Below the pieces are notes generated by a model. It saw only the letters and a list, made by a program, of their open reading frames with translations, made no database searches and had not been told where the DNA came from. A DNA stretch of 64,000 nucleotides from Liolophura sinensis (taxonomy: Eukaryota; Mollusca; Polyplacophora; Chitonida; Chitonidae). The DNA is taken from NCBI RefSeq assembly GCF_032854445.1, contig NC_088296.1, positions 9,212,706 to 9,276,705 on the forward strand. The letters are read 5' to 3'. The position numbers and the translations under genes are program-made. Below, in pieces: positions 1 through 12,103 of the stretch; position 1 is the stretch's first letter; every line of letters begins with the position of its first letter.

Positions 1-18
1 TATATATATATATATATA
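1..18. repeat. (TA)n microsatellite at window edge
   Basis: Pure TA dinucleotide run, cut by the window edge. Confidence 0.9.
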
Positions 19-128
19 CGCCGTACCCAAGAAAACACACGGTCATCTGCAGGTTGTTGAAAGACCTTCCCACGTCCTACGGTTTACCCCAGCCGTAAAG
101 TGAGCATCGTATCAGTCAAACGTTTTTC
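18..128 (-). mobile_element. Decayed SINE fragment
   Basis: The words CGCCGTAC, CAAGAA, GGTCATCTGCAGGTTG and AGACCTTCCCACGT occur in the same order as in the nearly intact SINE at 55390-55660, with an internal deletion. The tRNA-like head is not recognisable. Bases 129-340 hold nothing I can name. Confidence 0.6.
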
Positions 129-339
129 AATATGGAGTCGACTAAAAAAATAAATAAACTAATGGGACTTAGTCCCATAACATACCGCAATATCCTCTGT
201 AATTGCCAGAAGGGCTTGTCTTTTAATGGCTAAAGCAACATTTCTGCATTGGAGAGAGAACCCGAATTTCCCCCACAGCTGTGGCCGTTTGCATAGTTTA
301 GTCGTTCATTAGATACCACTGGTATGAAAAGGTTTAATG

Positions 340-1035
340 TATGTTGCCAGTAGTTTACATATGATACTCGATATATTGTCAGTGATTTACATATGGCTCC
401 CTTTTTATATTGTCAGTCATTTACATATGGAACTCGGTGTATTGTCAGTGATTTGCAGATGGCACTCGGTCTATTGTCAGTGATTTACATATGGCACTCG
501 GTATATTGCCAGTGGTTACATATGGGGCTCGGTATGTTGTCAGTGATTTACATATGGCGCTCGGTATATTGTCAGTGATTTACATATGGCACTTGGTATA
601 TTGTCAATGATTTACATATGGCACTCGGTTTGTTGTTAGTGATTTACATATGGCACTTGGTATATTGCCAGTGGTTTACATATGGGACTCGGTATATTGT
701 CAGTGATTTACATATGGGACTCGGTATATTGTCAGTGATTTACATATGGCACTCGGTATATTGCCAGTGGTTTACATATGGCACTCGGTCTATTGTCAGT
801 GATTTACATATGGCACTCGGTATATTGTCAGTGATTTACATATGGCACTCGGTATATTGTCAGTGATTTACATATGGCACCGGTATATTGCCAGTGATTT
901 ACATATGTCACTCGGTATATTGTCAGTGATTTACATTTGGCACTCGGTATATTGTCAGTGATTTACGTATGGCACTCGGTATATTGTCAGTGATTTACAT
1001 ATGGCACTCGGTATATTGCCAGTGGTTACATACTG
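340..1035. repeat. 32-bp minisatellite, about 21 copies
   Basis: Head-to-tail copies of a 32-bp unit with the core TTTACATATGGCACTCGG followed by TATATTGTCAGTGA. Variants include GCCAGTGG for GTCAGTGA and GGGACTCGG for GGCACTCGG. Two plus-strand ORFs of 61 and 82 codons cross it only because the unit has few stops; the repeating peptide shifts frame every unit, so they are not genes. The unit is unrelated to the 34-bp satellite further on. Confidence 0.93.
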
Positions 1036-1100
1036 CACTCCTGCTTCCTTGTTCACCTTTAAAATGACTGCAAGAAACAAGAAAATCCTTGAGAGTAGCA

Positions 1101-1312
1101 CTGAACTACTGAAGCCGAAAGGTGACATCTTGCTACCTCGACCCTTTTAATACAGTTTGAGGCAGCGAGGTAACGAAGTGAGATAGCGAGACAGCGACAT
1201 GACTTACTTCTCTACATCGCTTTGCCACCTCATTACCTCGCTGCCTCGTTTTGTGTTAGAAAGGACGAGCTAGGGAGGTAGTAAGATGTCCTCTGTCGGT
1301 TTCCATACTGAA
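1101..1312. mobile_element. Foldback (inverted-repeat) element
   Basis: The left arm, with GCCGAAAGGTGACATC then TTGCTACCTC, is complementary to the right arm, with GAGGTAGTAAGATGTC then CTCTGTCGGTTTCC. Inside, GAGGCAGCGAGGTAA (about 1160) faces TTACCTCGCTGCCTCG (about 1230), a second nested stem. There is no ORF. The structure fits a non-autonomous foldback or MITE-type element; I could not define a target-site duplication. Confidence 0.6.
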
Positions 1313-1487
1313 CAAATTAAAAAAAAAACATAAACAAATAAATAGAATGGGTTTAACTTGTTTATTTGTTTTTGTTTTTTTACTGTTACACTAAATAAGC
1401 AAAAAGTATCTTACCGAAATCTACCAAAACCTGCTGATGACATGTTTTATTTATTGTTATTCATTTGTTTGCTTTCGATTATTTCAG

Positions 1488-1565
1488 TTTTACTGGTGTT
1501 TAATTACTGGACCCAAACATGTGCATCCACCACCACCACCATCACTGGCCCACGGATTCAAACGC
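1488..1565 (+). CDS. Doubtful 78-nt Thr-rich exon (phase 1-1)
   Basis: A TTATTTCAG acceptor precedes 78 nt without a stop in the phase-1 frame, followed by a GTAAGG donor. The reading includes CASTTTTITGP, a Thr run like those of the downstream exons, and the length is a multiple of three as in the real array. There is only one copy and it resembles none of the other exons, so it may be chance. If real, it would be an upstream exon of the mucin array. Function is not recognised beyond Thr richness. Confidence 0.3.
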
Positions 1566-2595
1566 GTAAGGCTCGTCATGACACTACCAGAATTTTGTTC
1601 ATTCCTATCTTAGTTATTATGTTTTTCTTAACGAATGGATACATTGATTTTTGTGCAGTTTTCAATTCGTCGATGACCAATTGCCTTTTACTTACATATG
1701 CATGTGTATATAGCGTGCGTGTGTGCACAGAAACCTTCCTGCATTTATCGCAACTATAACAAAAAAAAATAGTCGTAAAGCTGTGCTTAGGCCTTTGGAT
1801 CATGCATGTGGATTATTGTCTTAATCCACAGACCATAAGTAATTGCTTACATCTCGGCATGCGGTCATCCCAGTGACGATTAAACATTTAAAATCGACGC
1901 TTGCATTCCCCAACCAGTGTTAATAAATTTAACAACCTACAATCAGGACATTTTTTTTTTTACTTTTTTTTTTTTGACCGTAGGTAAAACAAAAAAAGAA
2001 GGCATGAGCTGCAAAGCCGTAGTTACGTGTATGAATCATGGACGTTTTGAATGCCAAGACAATATGTAAATGTCCATTTACTTATGACTTGTTGTGACCT
2101 TAAGCTAAAATCCCAAGACAGCAGATTAAGAGCAACAACGACCGCGTTCTAGAAGGCAAATGGACACACCCAGAACCAATGAAACATGGTCTCTTGTCAA
2201 CTTACCTGAGTTTGTAGTCCGTCGATACATGTGTACGATCAAGTGCATTGACTGTTGGAGTTACACATTGAAGTGATAATACGATAGGTATGAAAGTAAA
2301 TCCCATCAGAAAAATATACACCAAGTTGATTTTTAAGGAACATACATGTATGTGTAAAACAAAATATGTTTACATGGGATGGTGTCTGTATAAGAAAGGC
2401 CTTGTTCAAATGGAAGCGTTAAATCAATATGCAGACAGCCTTTAAAAGTGGTACTTGCTTGGCACTCAGCAGAGAGAGCTAAGAAACGTGAGAGCTTGGT
2501 CTGGTGTCAGTAAAATGGGACATGTCTGGTCTCTTCAGCACGATACTTCAGCTGCGGCAGCACTTTGGCGGATTGGACTCACCCTGCCTCAATGA
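1566..2595. other. No gene seen
   Basis: AT-rich sequence with several poly-T runs and ACATGTA words. No convincing exon, SINE or tandem repeat. The ORFs on either strand at 1358-1803 have no family resemblance. Confidence 0.6.
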
Positions 2596-2906
2596 GACAC
2601 AGTATATATACACACTCCTAATAACTCCTAGCCGTCAGATGATTGGAAAATTGTTAAGTACACTGTAGAACCCCAAGCTTTCGTTTCCTGTTCATGCTTG
2701 ACTGTGTGCTTGACCCGTGTGGATTATTGGAGGAAAAACAGGAATATAAAACATCGAATTAATCAGGTCATCTTGAATATAGGAATAAAATGGCAAAGAA
2801 TAAGTCACCTAAAATGACTTGATGAAAAGAAGAAAATATGTATTAATTACATGTACGGATAATACATGTATTACAGTTGTTCTTTTCTCATGTTTGTTCT
2901 GTTTAG

Positions 2907-2930
2907 GTACCCAAACAACAACCGTTACAT
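2907..2930 (+). CDS. Mucin-array mini-exon M1, 24 nt
   Basis: Acceptor CTGTTTAG, donor GTATGT. Entered and left in phase 1, it reads TQTTVT between its split codons. The size is very small but the exon recurs in five copies with intact splice sites and a length always divisible by three, which is the main argument that it is coding. The pyrimidine tract TTCTTTTCTC lies just upstream. The role would be to add a few O-glycosylatable residues to an extracellular mucin; expression is unknown. Confidence 0.5.
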
Positions 2931-3393
2931 GTATGTATTTTATCTTAGGTGATAAAATATGATATTATTTTAGAAACACTTGCCCATTTGACGCCACGTT
3001 TAAAAGATTCAATTATAGTACACATTTCAGGTAAGTGGCTAAGGGAAATCAGGGCAAACCACGGCCCTTCGCAAGGTTCATGTCCACAGTATATATACAC
3101 ACTCCTAATAACTCCTGGTCGTCAAATGATTGGAAAATTGTTAAGTACACTGTAGAACCCCAAGCTTTCATTTCCTGTTCATGCTTGACTGGGCGCTTGA
3201 CCCGTGTGGATTGTTGGAGGAAAAACAGGAATATAAAACATCGAATTAATCAGGTCATCTTGAATATAGGAATAAAATGGCAAAGAATCCGTCACCTAAA
3301 ATGACTTGATAAAAAGAAGAAAATATGTATTAATTACATGTACGGATAATACATGTATTACAGTTGTTCTTTTCTCACTTTTGTTCTGTTTAG

Positions 3394-3417
3394 GTACCCA
3401 GACAACAACCGTTATAT
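3394..3417 (+). CDS. Mucin-array mini-exon M2, 24 nt
   Basis: Acceptor CTGTTTAG, donor GTAAGT. Phase 1-1, core TQTTVI. It differs from M1 by two substitutions. Joining M1 to M2 creates a TGT (Cys) codon at the junction rather than a stop. Confidence 0.5.
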
Positions 3418-3869
3418 GTAAGTATTTTATCTTAGGTGATCAAATATGATATTATTTTAGAAACACTTGCCCACTGGATATTTGACGCCACGTTTAAAAA
3501 TATTCAATTATTGTACACATTTCAGGTAAGTGGCTAAAGGAAATCAGGGCAAACCACGGCCCTTCGCAAAGTTCATGCCCACAGTATATATACACACTCC
3601 TAATAACTCCTGGTCGTCAAATGATCGGGAAATTGTTAAGTACTATGTAGTGCCCCAAGCGCTCAGTTGCCATTGATGTCTGACTGTGTCCTTGATCTGT
3701 GTGGATTGTTGGAGGAAAAAGCAGGAATACAGGAAAACAAAAATAAAATAAAATTGCAAAGAATCTGTCACCTAAAATGACTTGATAAAAAGAAGAAAGT
3801 ATGCTTTAATTACATGCACGGACAATACATGTATTACTATTGTTCTTTTCTCACTTTTGTTCTGTCTAG

Positions 3870-3890
3870 GTACACCAACAACTGTTACAT
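3870..3890 (+). CDS. Mucin-array mini-exon M3, 21 nt
   Basis: Acceptor CTGTCTAG, donor GTAAGT. One codon shorter than M1 and M2 but still phase 1-1; core TPTTVT. The in-frame 3-nt loss suggests the coding phase has been kept under constraint. Confidence 0.5.
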
Positions 3891-3989
3891 GTAAGTATTT
3901 AATCTTATGTTTTAAAATATAATATTATTTTAGAAACACATGCCTGCTGGATATGTCACGCCACGTTTCAAAAAAATTAAATTATAGCA

Positions 3990-6900
3990 CAAGTACAGAG
4001 ATAAAGCACACCGTAGGTGGGTGACAGTACAGTGAGAATCCACACAATGGGTGGGTGACAGTACAGTGATCCACCACACCTTGGGTGGGTGAGAGTACGG
4101 TGATAAACCACACAATGAGTGGGAGTGATAAACCACAAAATGAGTGGGTGACAGTACAGTGATAAACCACACAATAGGTAGAAGAGAGTGTACAGTGATA
4201 AAATACACAGTTTGTAACTGACAGCAAAGTGATACACCACACTGTGGGTGGTTGACAGTACAGTGATACACAACACAATGGGTGAGTGACACAACAGTGA
4301 GAAACCTAACAATGGGTAGGTGACAGTACAACAATACACCACACAATGTTCTGACGACAGTACATTGAGAAACAACACAGTGAGTGGCTGACAATACAGT
4401 CTTTAAACCGCATAATGAATGGGTAAAGGACAGTTATACACCACACAGTGGGTGGGTTGACAGTACAGTGATAAAACAAAATGGGTGGGTGATAGTACAA
4501 TTATACACTATACAATGTTTGGATGAAAGTACAGTAGGAAACCACACAAAGGGTGGGTCACAGTGCAGTTATAAACAGCATAATAAGTGGGTGAGAGTGC
4601 AGTTATACACCACACAGTGGGTGGGTGAGAGCACAGTTATACACCACACAGTGGGTGGGTGAAAGTACACTAATAAACCACACAATGATTGGATGACGGT
4701 GCAGTGTTACACTACACAGTGGGTTAATGACAGTACAGTGTTAAACCACACAGTGGGTTTGTGATATTGCAGTAATACACAACACAAAGTGTGGGTGACA
4801 GAACAGTGATAAACCACACAATGAGTGGGTGACAGTGCAGTGATAAAGCATACAATTAGTGGGTGACAGTACAGTGTTACACTACACAATGGGTGGGTAA
4901 CAGAACAGTAATAAACCACACAATGAGTGGGTGACAGTACAGTGATAAACCACACAATGAGAGAGTGACAGTACATTGATACACAACACAACAGGTAGAT
5001 GACAGTACACTGATAAAACACACAGTGTGTAAGTGACAGCGCAAAGATACACCACACTGTGGGTGAGTGACAGAACAGTGACACAGCACACTGCTGATGA
5101 GTGAGAAACCTAACAATTGGGGGGGTGGGGGGGGGGGGGGGGGTGACAGTACAATAATGCACCACACAATGTTTTGATGAGAGTACAGTAAGAAATCACT
5201 CACCGGGTGGGTGACAGTACAGTTTTCAAGCCCATAAAAAGTGGGTGAGAGCCCACTTATACACTACACAGTGGGTGGGTGACAGTACACTGATACCCCC
5301 CATAATGGGTGGGTGACAGTACAGTGATACCCCACACAATAGGTGGATGACAGTACAGTAATAAACAACACAGTCAATGGGTTAGAGTACAACAATACAC
5401 CACGCAATGTTTGTATAACAGTACACTGATAAACCACACAATGGGTGGGCGACAGCACAGTGATATAGCGAAAAATGGGTGGGTTAGAGCACAGTGATAA
5501 ACCGCACTGTAGGTGGATTACAGCACAGTGATACACCAGTGATACACAACACAATGGGTGGGTGACAGTACAAAAATACACTATACAATGTTTGGATGAC
5601 AGAACAGTGGAAAACCACACATTGGGTGGGTGACAGTACAGTTATTAACCGCCTAATGAGTGGGTGAGAGTACAGTTATACACCACACAGTGGGTGGGTG
5701 ACCCTACAGTAATACCCCACGCATTGGGTGGGTGGCAGCACAGTGATACACAACACAATGTGTGGATGACAGAACAATGATAAACCACACAATGGGTTGG
5801 AGATAGTACAGTAATAAAGCACACAATGAGTGGGTGACAGTACAGTGATACCTTACACAGTTTGGGGGGGATTATCGTACAATGATACACAACACAATAG
5901 GTGGATGACAACACAGAAAAAAACACACAATGAATGGATTACAGTACAGTTATAACCCACACAATGGGTGGGTGACAGTACAGTAATACACAGCACATAA
6001 GTGGGTTATGGTACAACAATACACCACACAATCTTTGGATAACAGTACACTAATAAACCACACACTGAGTGGGTTATACTACAGTAATACACCACACAAA
6101 AATGGGTGACAGTACAGAAATAAACCACATGGTGGGTGGGTGAGAGTACAGTGATAAACCACACCGTAAGTGGGTGACAGTACAGTGACAAACCACACAA
6201 TGGGTGGGTGACAGTACAGTGATGCACCACACAATCGGTGGAAGACAGCACAGTGATAAACCGAACAATGGATGGGTGACAGCACCCTAATACACCACAC
6301 AATGGGTGGTTGACAGTACAGTAATAAACCGAACAATCTGTGGGAGAAAGTACAGTGATAAATCACACAATAGGTAGATGACAGTACACTAATACACAAC
6401 AAATTGGATGGGTGACAGCACAGTAATAAATCGAACATTGGGTGGGTGAGAGCAAAGTGATGAACCAAACAAATGGTGGGTAAGAGCACTGTGATACACC
6501 ATGCTGTGGGTGGGTGACAGCACAGAGATACACAGCACAATGGGTGGGTGACAGTACAGTAATACACCACATAATGTCTGGATGACAGTACAGTGAGAAA
6601 GCACACAATTAGTGTGTGGCAGTACAGTCATAAACAGCATACTAAGTGTGTGACAGTGTATGTGGGTGACAAGTACAGTGAGACACAACACAATGGTTGG
6701 GTGACAGCACAGTGTTTAAACCACACAGTGGAGGGGTGACAGCACAGTGATAAACCACAGAATGAGTGAGTGACAGTACAGTGATTAAACACACGGTGTG
6801 TGAGTGACTGTATAGTGATAAACCAAACAATGGGTTAGTGACACTACAGTAATACACCACACGGTGGGTGGGTGACAGTACAGTGATAAACCACACAATA

Positions 6901-7190
6901 GGTGGATCACAATACAGTGATACACAACACAATGGTTGGGTGACAGTACAATAATGCACCACACAATGTTTGGATGACAGTACAGTGAGACACCACAACA
7001 ATTTGTGGGTGACAGTATAGTTATACACCGCACAATGAGTGGGTGACAGTACAGTGATAAATCACACAATGGGCGGGTGACAGCACAGTAATAAACTTAA
7101 CAATTGGTGGGTGTCAGCACAGTGATAAATTGAACAATGGGTGGGTAACAGCACAGTGATACACCGCACGGTGAGTGGGTGACAATAAAG
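3990..7190. repeat. 34-bp minisatellite, block I (~94 copies)
   Basis: Tandem units of 34 bp with the core GACAGTACAGTGATAAAC, then CACACAATGGGTGG. Copies are diverged (GATACACC, GAGAAACC, AATGAGTGG and others). On the + strand TGA and TAA occur in every unit; the complement has few stops in any frame, and since 34 is not a multiple of three, a 34-residue pseudo-peptide arises from three consecutive units. All long minus-strand ORFs here are by-products. A poly-G run lies at 5119-5143. Confidence 0.97.
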
Positions 7191-8151
7191 TATAAACGCC
7201 AGCCTGATATTCACTAGGCTGTAAAAGCACGGGGCTAAATTTACAGCTGGTAAATAAAAGATGATCAGACAATTAATTGAGCAGAAAAATAAAGTGTGGA
7301 ACATTACATTGTTAATGGTAAGAGTGACGACAACATAGGACTCACAAAAAAATGGCACTGCTGGCGGGTGGGTGGGTGGGGGATATGCCTCATGTAAACA
7401 AAGACAGTTGTTTTGATGTCCACGATTGAGGAAAATACCTTATGTGGTTGGCAATAAAACTGTCCTGTTGTTTATTAAAAAGGTCTTTTAAGACATCTTT
7501 AATAAAATTGAAAAAGACATTGATTAAAAAAGACACTGGAAATGTTTGGCAAAGAAAATTCAATGTCGCTAATCAATACAACATTTTGCCATTGAAATAA
7601 CGATGTTGTTTTCTCCCCTCTTTTACATTTAATCAGCCACACAATCGACTGGATGGTTTACATTCAGTATTCCAATCCTTTGGGGTGTGTTTGGGGGGTG
7701 GGGAGGGGGGGTTCTTTTCTGTGAATACGTTCTAAAATAATTAATGATCTCTGCGACAGGGGCTATTTGCATTTTTAACTGATTTCAAACCTACCAAAGT
7801 CCTGACTTAAACTTCTACCTTTACTAAATTTAACTACTCTTTTACATATTATTACATAATTTGTCTCACACTTGACCGGCCGGGTTACATGTAACTGTTC
7901 CTTTTCTGTTTGTATGTGTTTTTTGTGTGTTTTTTATGTTCTTTAATAATTTTTTTAAAATTTATGTGCCTAGGCTTCAGAGTGTTTTTATATGTATTTA
8001 CTAATTTAATTGCTATTCAAGGCTTGCTCGAAAAGGATGAGAATGTGATTTAGCGAAGTATTTGAACAACATTATTCTTACACGACGGTGTCTGAGACCC
8101 TAAGTGAGGAAAAATTGAAAGGGTGTGTAAAACAGTTCATTCTATTCTCAG

Positions 8152-8190
8152 GGCCTACAACAACTGGCGCTACGACCGAACCAACAACAG
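8152..8190 (+). CDS. Mucin-array exon X1, copy A (39 nt)
   Basis: Acceptor TTCTCAG, donor GTAAAG, 39 nt in phase 1-1, core PTTTGATTEPTT. Six near-identical copies exist in the array (8152, 15480, 23007, 25542, 28436, 30594), all exactly 39 nt, plus a diverged one at 31712. Every copy keeps both splice sites and an open frame. The Thr-rich composition is typical of an O-glycosylated mucin domain. No conserved fold is expected or seen. Confidence 0.65.
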
Positions 8191-9033
8191 GTAAAGTCTG
8201 AACAAAACTTTTGTTCACCAATTATTAGTAGAATATTTAGCGTACAGCACAAAATAAATAAGTAAAGAAATCAAATGCCATGCTTTGAAACCATTTACAT
8301 GTGATAATGAAGAAGATTGTAACGGAACTAGGCCTCAGTGGCTGTAAATCCACCAACACAATACAGAAAGTAGTTCCCCAATGACTATGTAACACAGTGT
8401 GTGGTGGGCAATAAAAGTGTCCTTTTGTTTATTAGAGAAGCTATACAACCCATGTTCGCTAATGAAGTAATGTTTCTGTGTTTATCAAGAATAACTCAAA
8501 TCATTACCTCTTGAAACAGGTCAGACTAGCATCTGTATTTTTTTTTTAGTTTTTCACTAATTTTAAAGTTTAAAAACACATTAAGAGGCACGTATTATAC
8601 TTTTGACGAAGTCAGTCACAAACTTGAAATGGTAACACGTTTGTTGGCGAGACTCGCGTTTTGCAAAAGTAACTATTTGTTATTACTTCAAATAACAGCA
8701 AAAAATCAGCTAGACACGTCTGCCAAAACGGTCTGGCATAAAACTTTCAGTATTGAATTATATTTTATTTTAGGCAGTATTTTAAAATTTTAACTGAAAC
8801 GATAAAGAGCTTTCCGAAGTCCATTTCCTACCATTTCTATTATACATAGCATGTGCATGAATTTGCTGACTACTGCACATCATAGAGGTAGTATGGCCCA
8901 CATAGGGGATATGTATATTAACACCAGGCACCTTTGTCACGTATACATATAAGTAATCTTCCTCATCGCAACAGTCGTAAAGATAACACGGCCCGTATAA
9001 GAGATATGTATATTAACACCAGACACCTTTCAG

Positions 9034-9082
9034 TTTCCAGCGAAACGTCATCAGTTCAAAACACCTTCTACTTCAACCTCAG
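9034..9082 (+). CDS. Mucin-array exon X2, copy A (49 nt, frameshifted)
   Basis: Acceptor CCTTTCAG, donor GTAAGT. Orthologous copies B and C are 48 nt, reading SSETSSVQTPSTSTS; this copy has one extra A in TTCAAAACACC and is 49 nt. If included it would leave the exon in phase 2 and break all downstream phase-1 exons. It is either a broken exon, a skipped exon or an assembly error in an A run. Confidence 0.5.
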
Positions 9083-9845
9083 GTAAGTCTCCACAAAACG
9101 CCTTACTTTACTAACCAACACAAATATATCAACCAAATTTTCTGCTGCGTGGATAATTATATGTTGTATTACATACATTTTACATTGTTGTTAACGACAA
9201 AAATAAATCCAAAACATCAGGGTACAAGATTACAAAATTACCAAAGTGAAATATCTATTTAAGAGGAAAATGACACACAATACGCCCGAGCCTGTACATA
9301 CACACACACACACAGATACACATAATGTTACCTGGACAGCTGTCATTGTACTAGGACTGGTCAGCCCAGCCTTCTGAAAACTGTGTGAACAGATAGTAAT
9401 TCAGTTGTTGGTATCCCTGTTCACTGTTTAGCCACCTTATTAGCCACCATGCCTCCATGTAGGTATTTTTATCTCATCTGAAACTGGGAGCCTACTGCTT
9501 TTCTGTGACCTACAATTTTTCTTTGCCGAAAATTATTTTTGTCGCTTTGTTGTTTTTTCTTTGCCTCCAGCTGTAGCTGAGTAAAATCATTTATTTATTT
9601 ATTCAAATGATTTAAAAATTGTTAAACACTATGTAGTGCCCCATGCATTCATTTGCCATTGATGTCTGACCTTGATTCGTGAGGATTGTTGGAGGAAAAT
9701 ACATGGAATACAGGGAAAATGGAATAAAATGGCAAAGAATCCGTCACCTAAAATGACTTGATAAAAAGAAGAAAATATGTATTAAGTACTTGTACGGATA
9801 ATACATGTATTACAATTGTTCTTTTCTCACTTTTGTTCTGCTAAG

Positions 9846-9866
9846 ATACCTCAACAGATGTTCCAT
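9846..9866 (+). CDS. Mucin-array mini-exon M4, 21 nt
   Basis: Acceptor TGCTAAG (weak), donor GTAAGT; phase 1-1, core TSTDVP. It lies in a truncated copy of the ~490-bp unit at 9600-9940. Closest to M5 at 17169. Confidence 0.45.
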
Positions 9867-9994
9867 GTAAGTATTTTATCTGATGTTTTAAAATATGATA
9901 TTATTTTAGAAACACATGCCTGCTGGATATGTCACGCCACATTTATATAAAAATAAAAATATATATATTCCAGTTCATTTGTATTTTACATATA

Positions 9995-11912
<1,918 letters not shown>

Positions 11913-12103
11913 AACTGTTCCTATTCTCTTTGTATTTTTTTTTCTTTTTTTTTTGTTCTTGAAGAAATATTGATAAATTTATCATTTTTTAATGTATTTA
12001 ATAATTTAATTGCTATTCAAGGCTTGCTCAAAAAGGATGAGTATGTGATTAAGCGAAGTATTTGAACAACTTTATTCTTACACAACAGTGTTTGAGACCC
12101 TGG
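11913..12103 (+). repeat. Exon-less fragment of intron block E
   Basis: This stretch, starting AACTGTTCCTATTCT and containing GTTCTTGAAGAAATATTG, matches the first part of blocks E1 (22770) and E2 (28193) but stops just before the X1 exon position and returns to satellite. It shows that an exon-carrying block was once here or was copied incompletely. Confidence 0.85.

Larger units (their letters stand above)
2599..3985 (+). repeat. Three tandem ~490-bp intron units, each with a mini-exon
   Basis: The landmark CACAGTATATATACACACTC recurs at 2599, 3085 and 3580, giving spacings of 486 and 495 bp. Each unit runs through AAAATGGCAAAGAAT, a polypyrimidine stretch ending TTTTGTTCTG, a mini-exon, a GTATGT or GTAAGT donor and TATTATTTTAGAAACAC. 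Unit 3 runs into the 34-bp satellite. The same unit recurs in shortened form at 9600-9940 and 16925-17270. Confidence 0.9.
7191..9994 (+). repeat. Duplicated intron block A with exons at 8152, 9034 and 9846
   Basis: Begins TATAAACGCCAGCCTGATAT and is repeated almost colinearly as block B at 14511-17316, with exon-to-exon offsets of 7328, 7326 and 7323. Parts recur as block C (24817-26701) and block D (29869-31405). It contains a G-rich run near 7693, a pyrimidine/poly-T stretch near 7920, and a 5' flanking segment of the second exon that is itself duplicated (about 8890-8945 and 8975-9033). Confidence 0.93.

Noticed and set aside
340-1035. CRISPR-like array
   Set aside because: Direct 32-bp units without spacers in a eukaryotic genome; an ordinary minisatellite.
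2974-3030. Possible 57-nt phase 1-1 exon after M1 (TTTTAG acceptor, CAG-GTAAGT donor)
   Set aside because: The intron before it would be 43 nt, joining to M1 gives a TAA, and the duplicate at 3461-3525 is 65 nt and out of phase.
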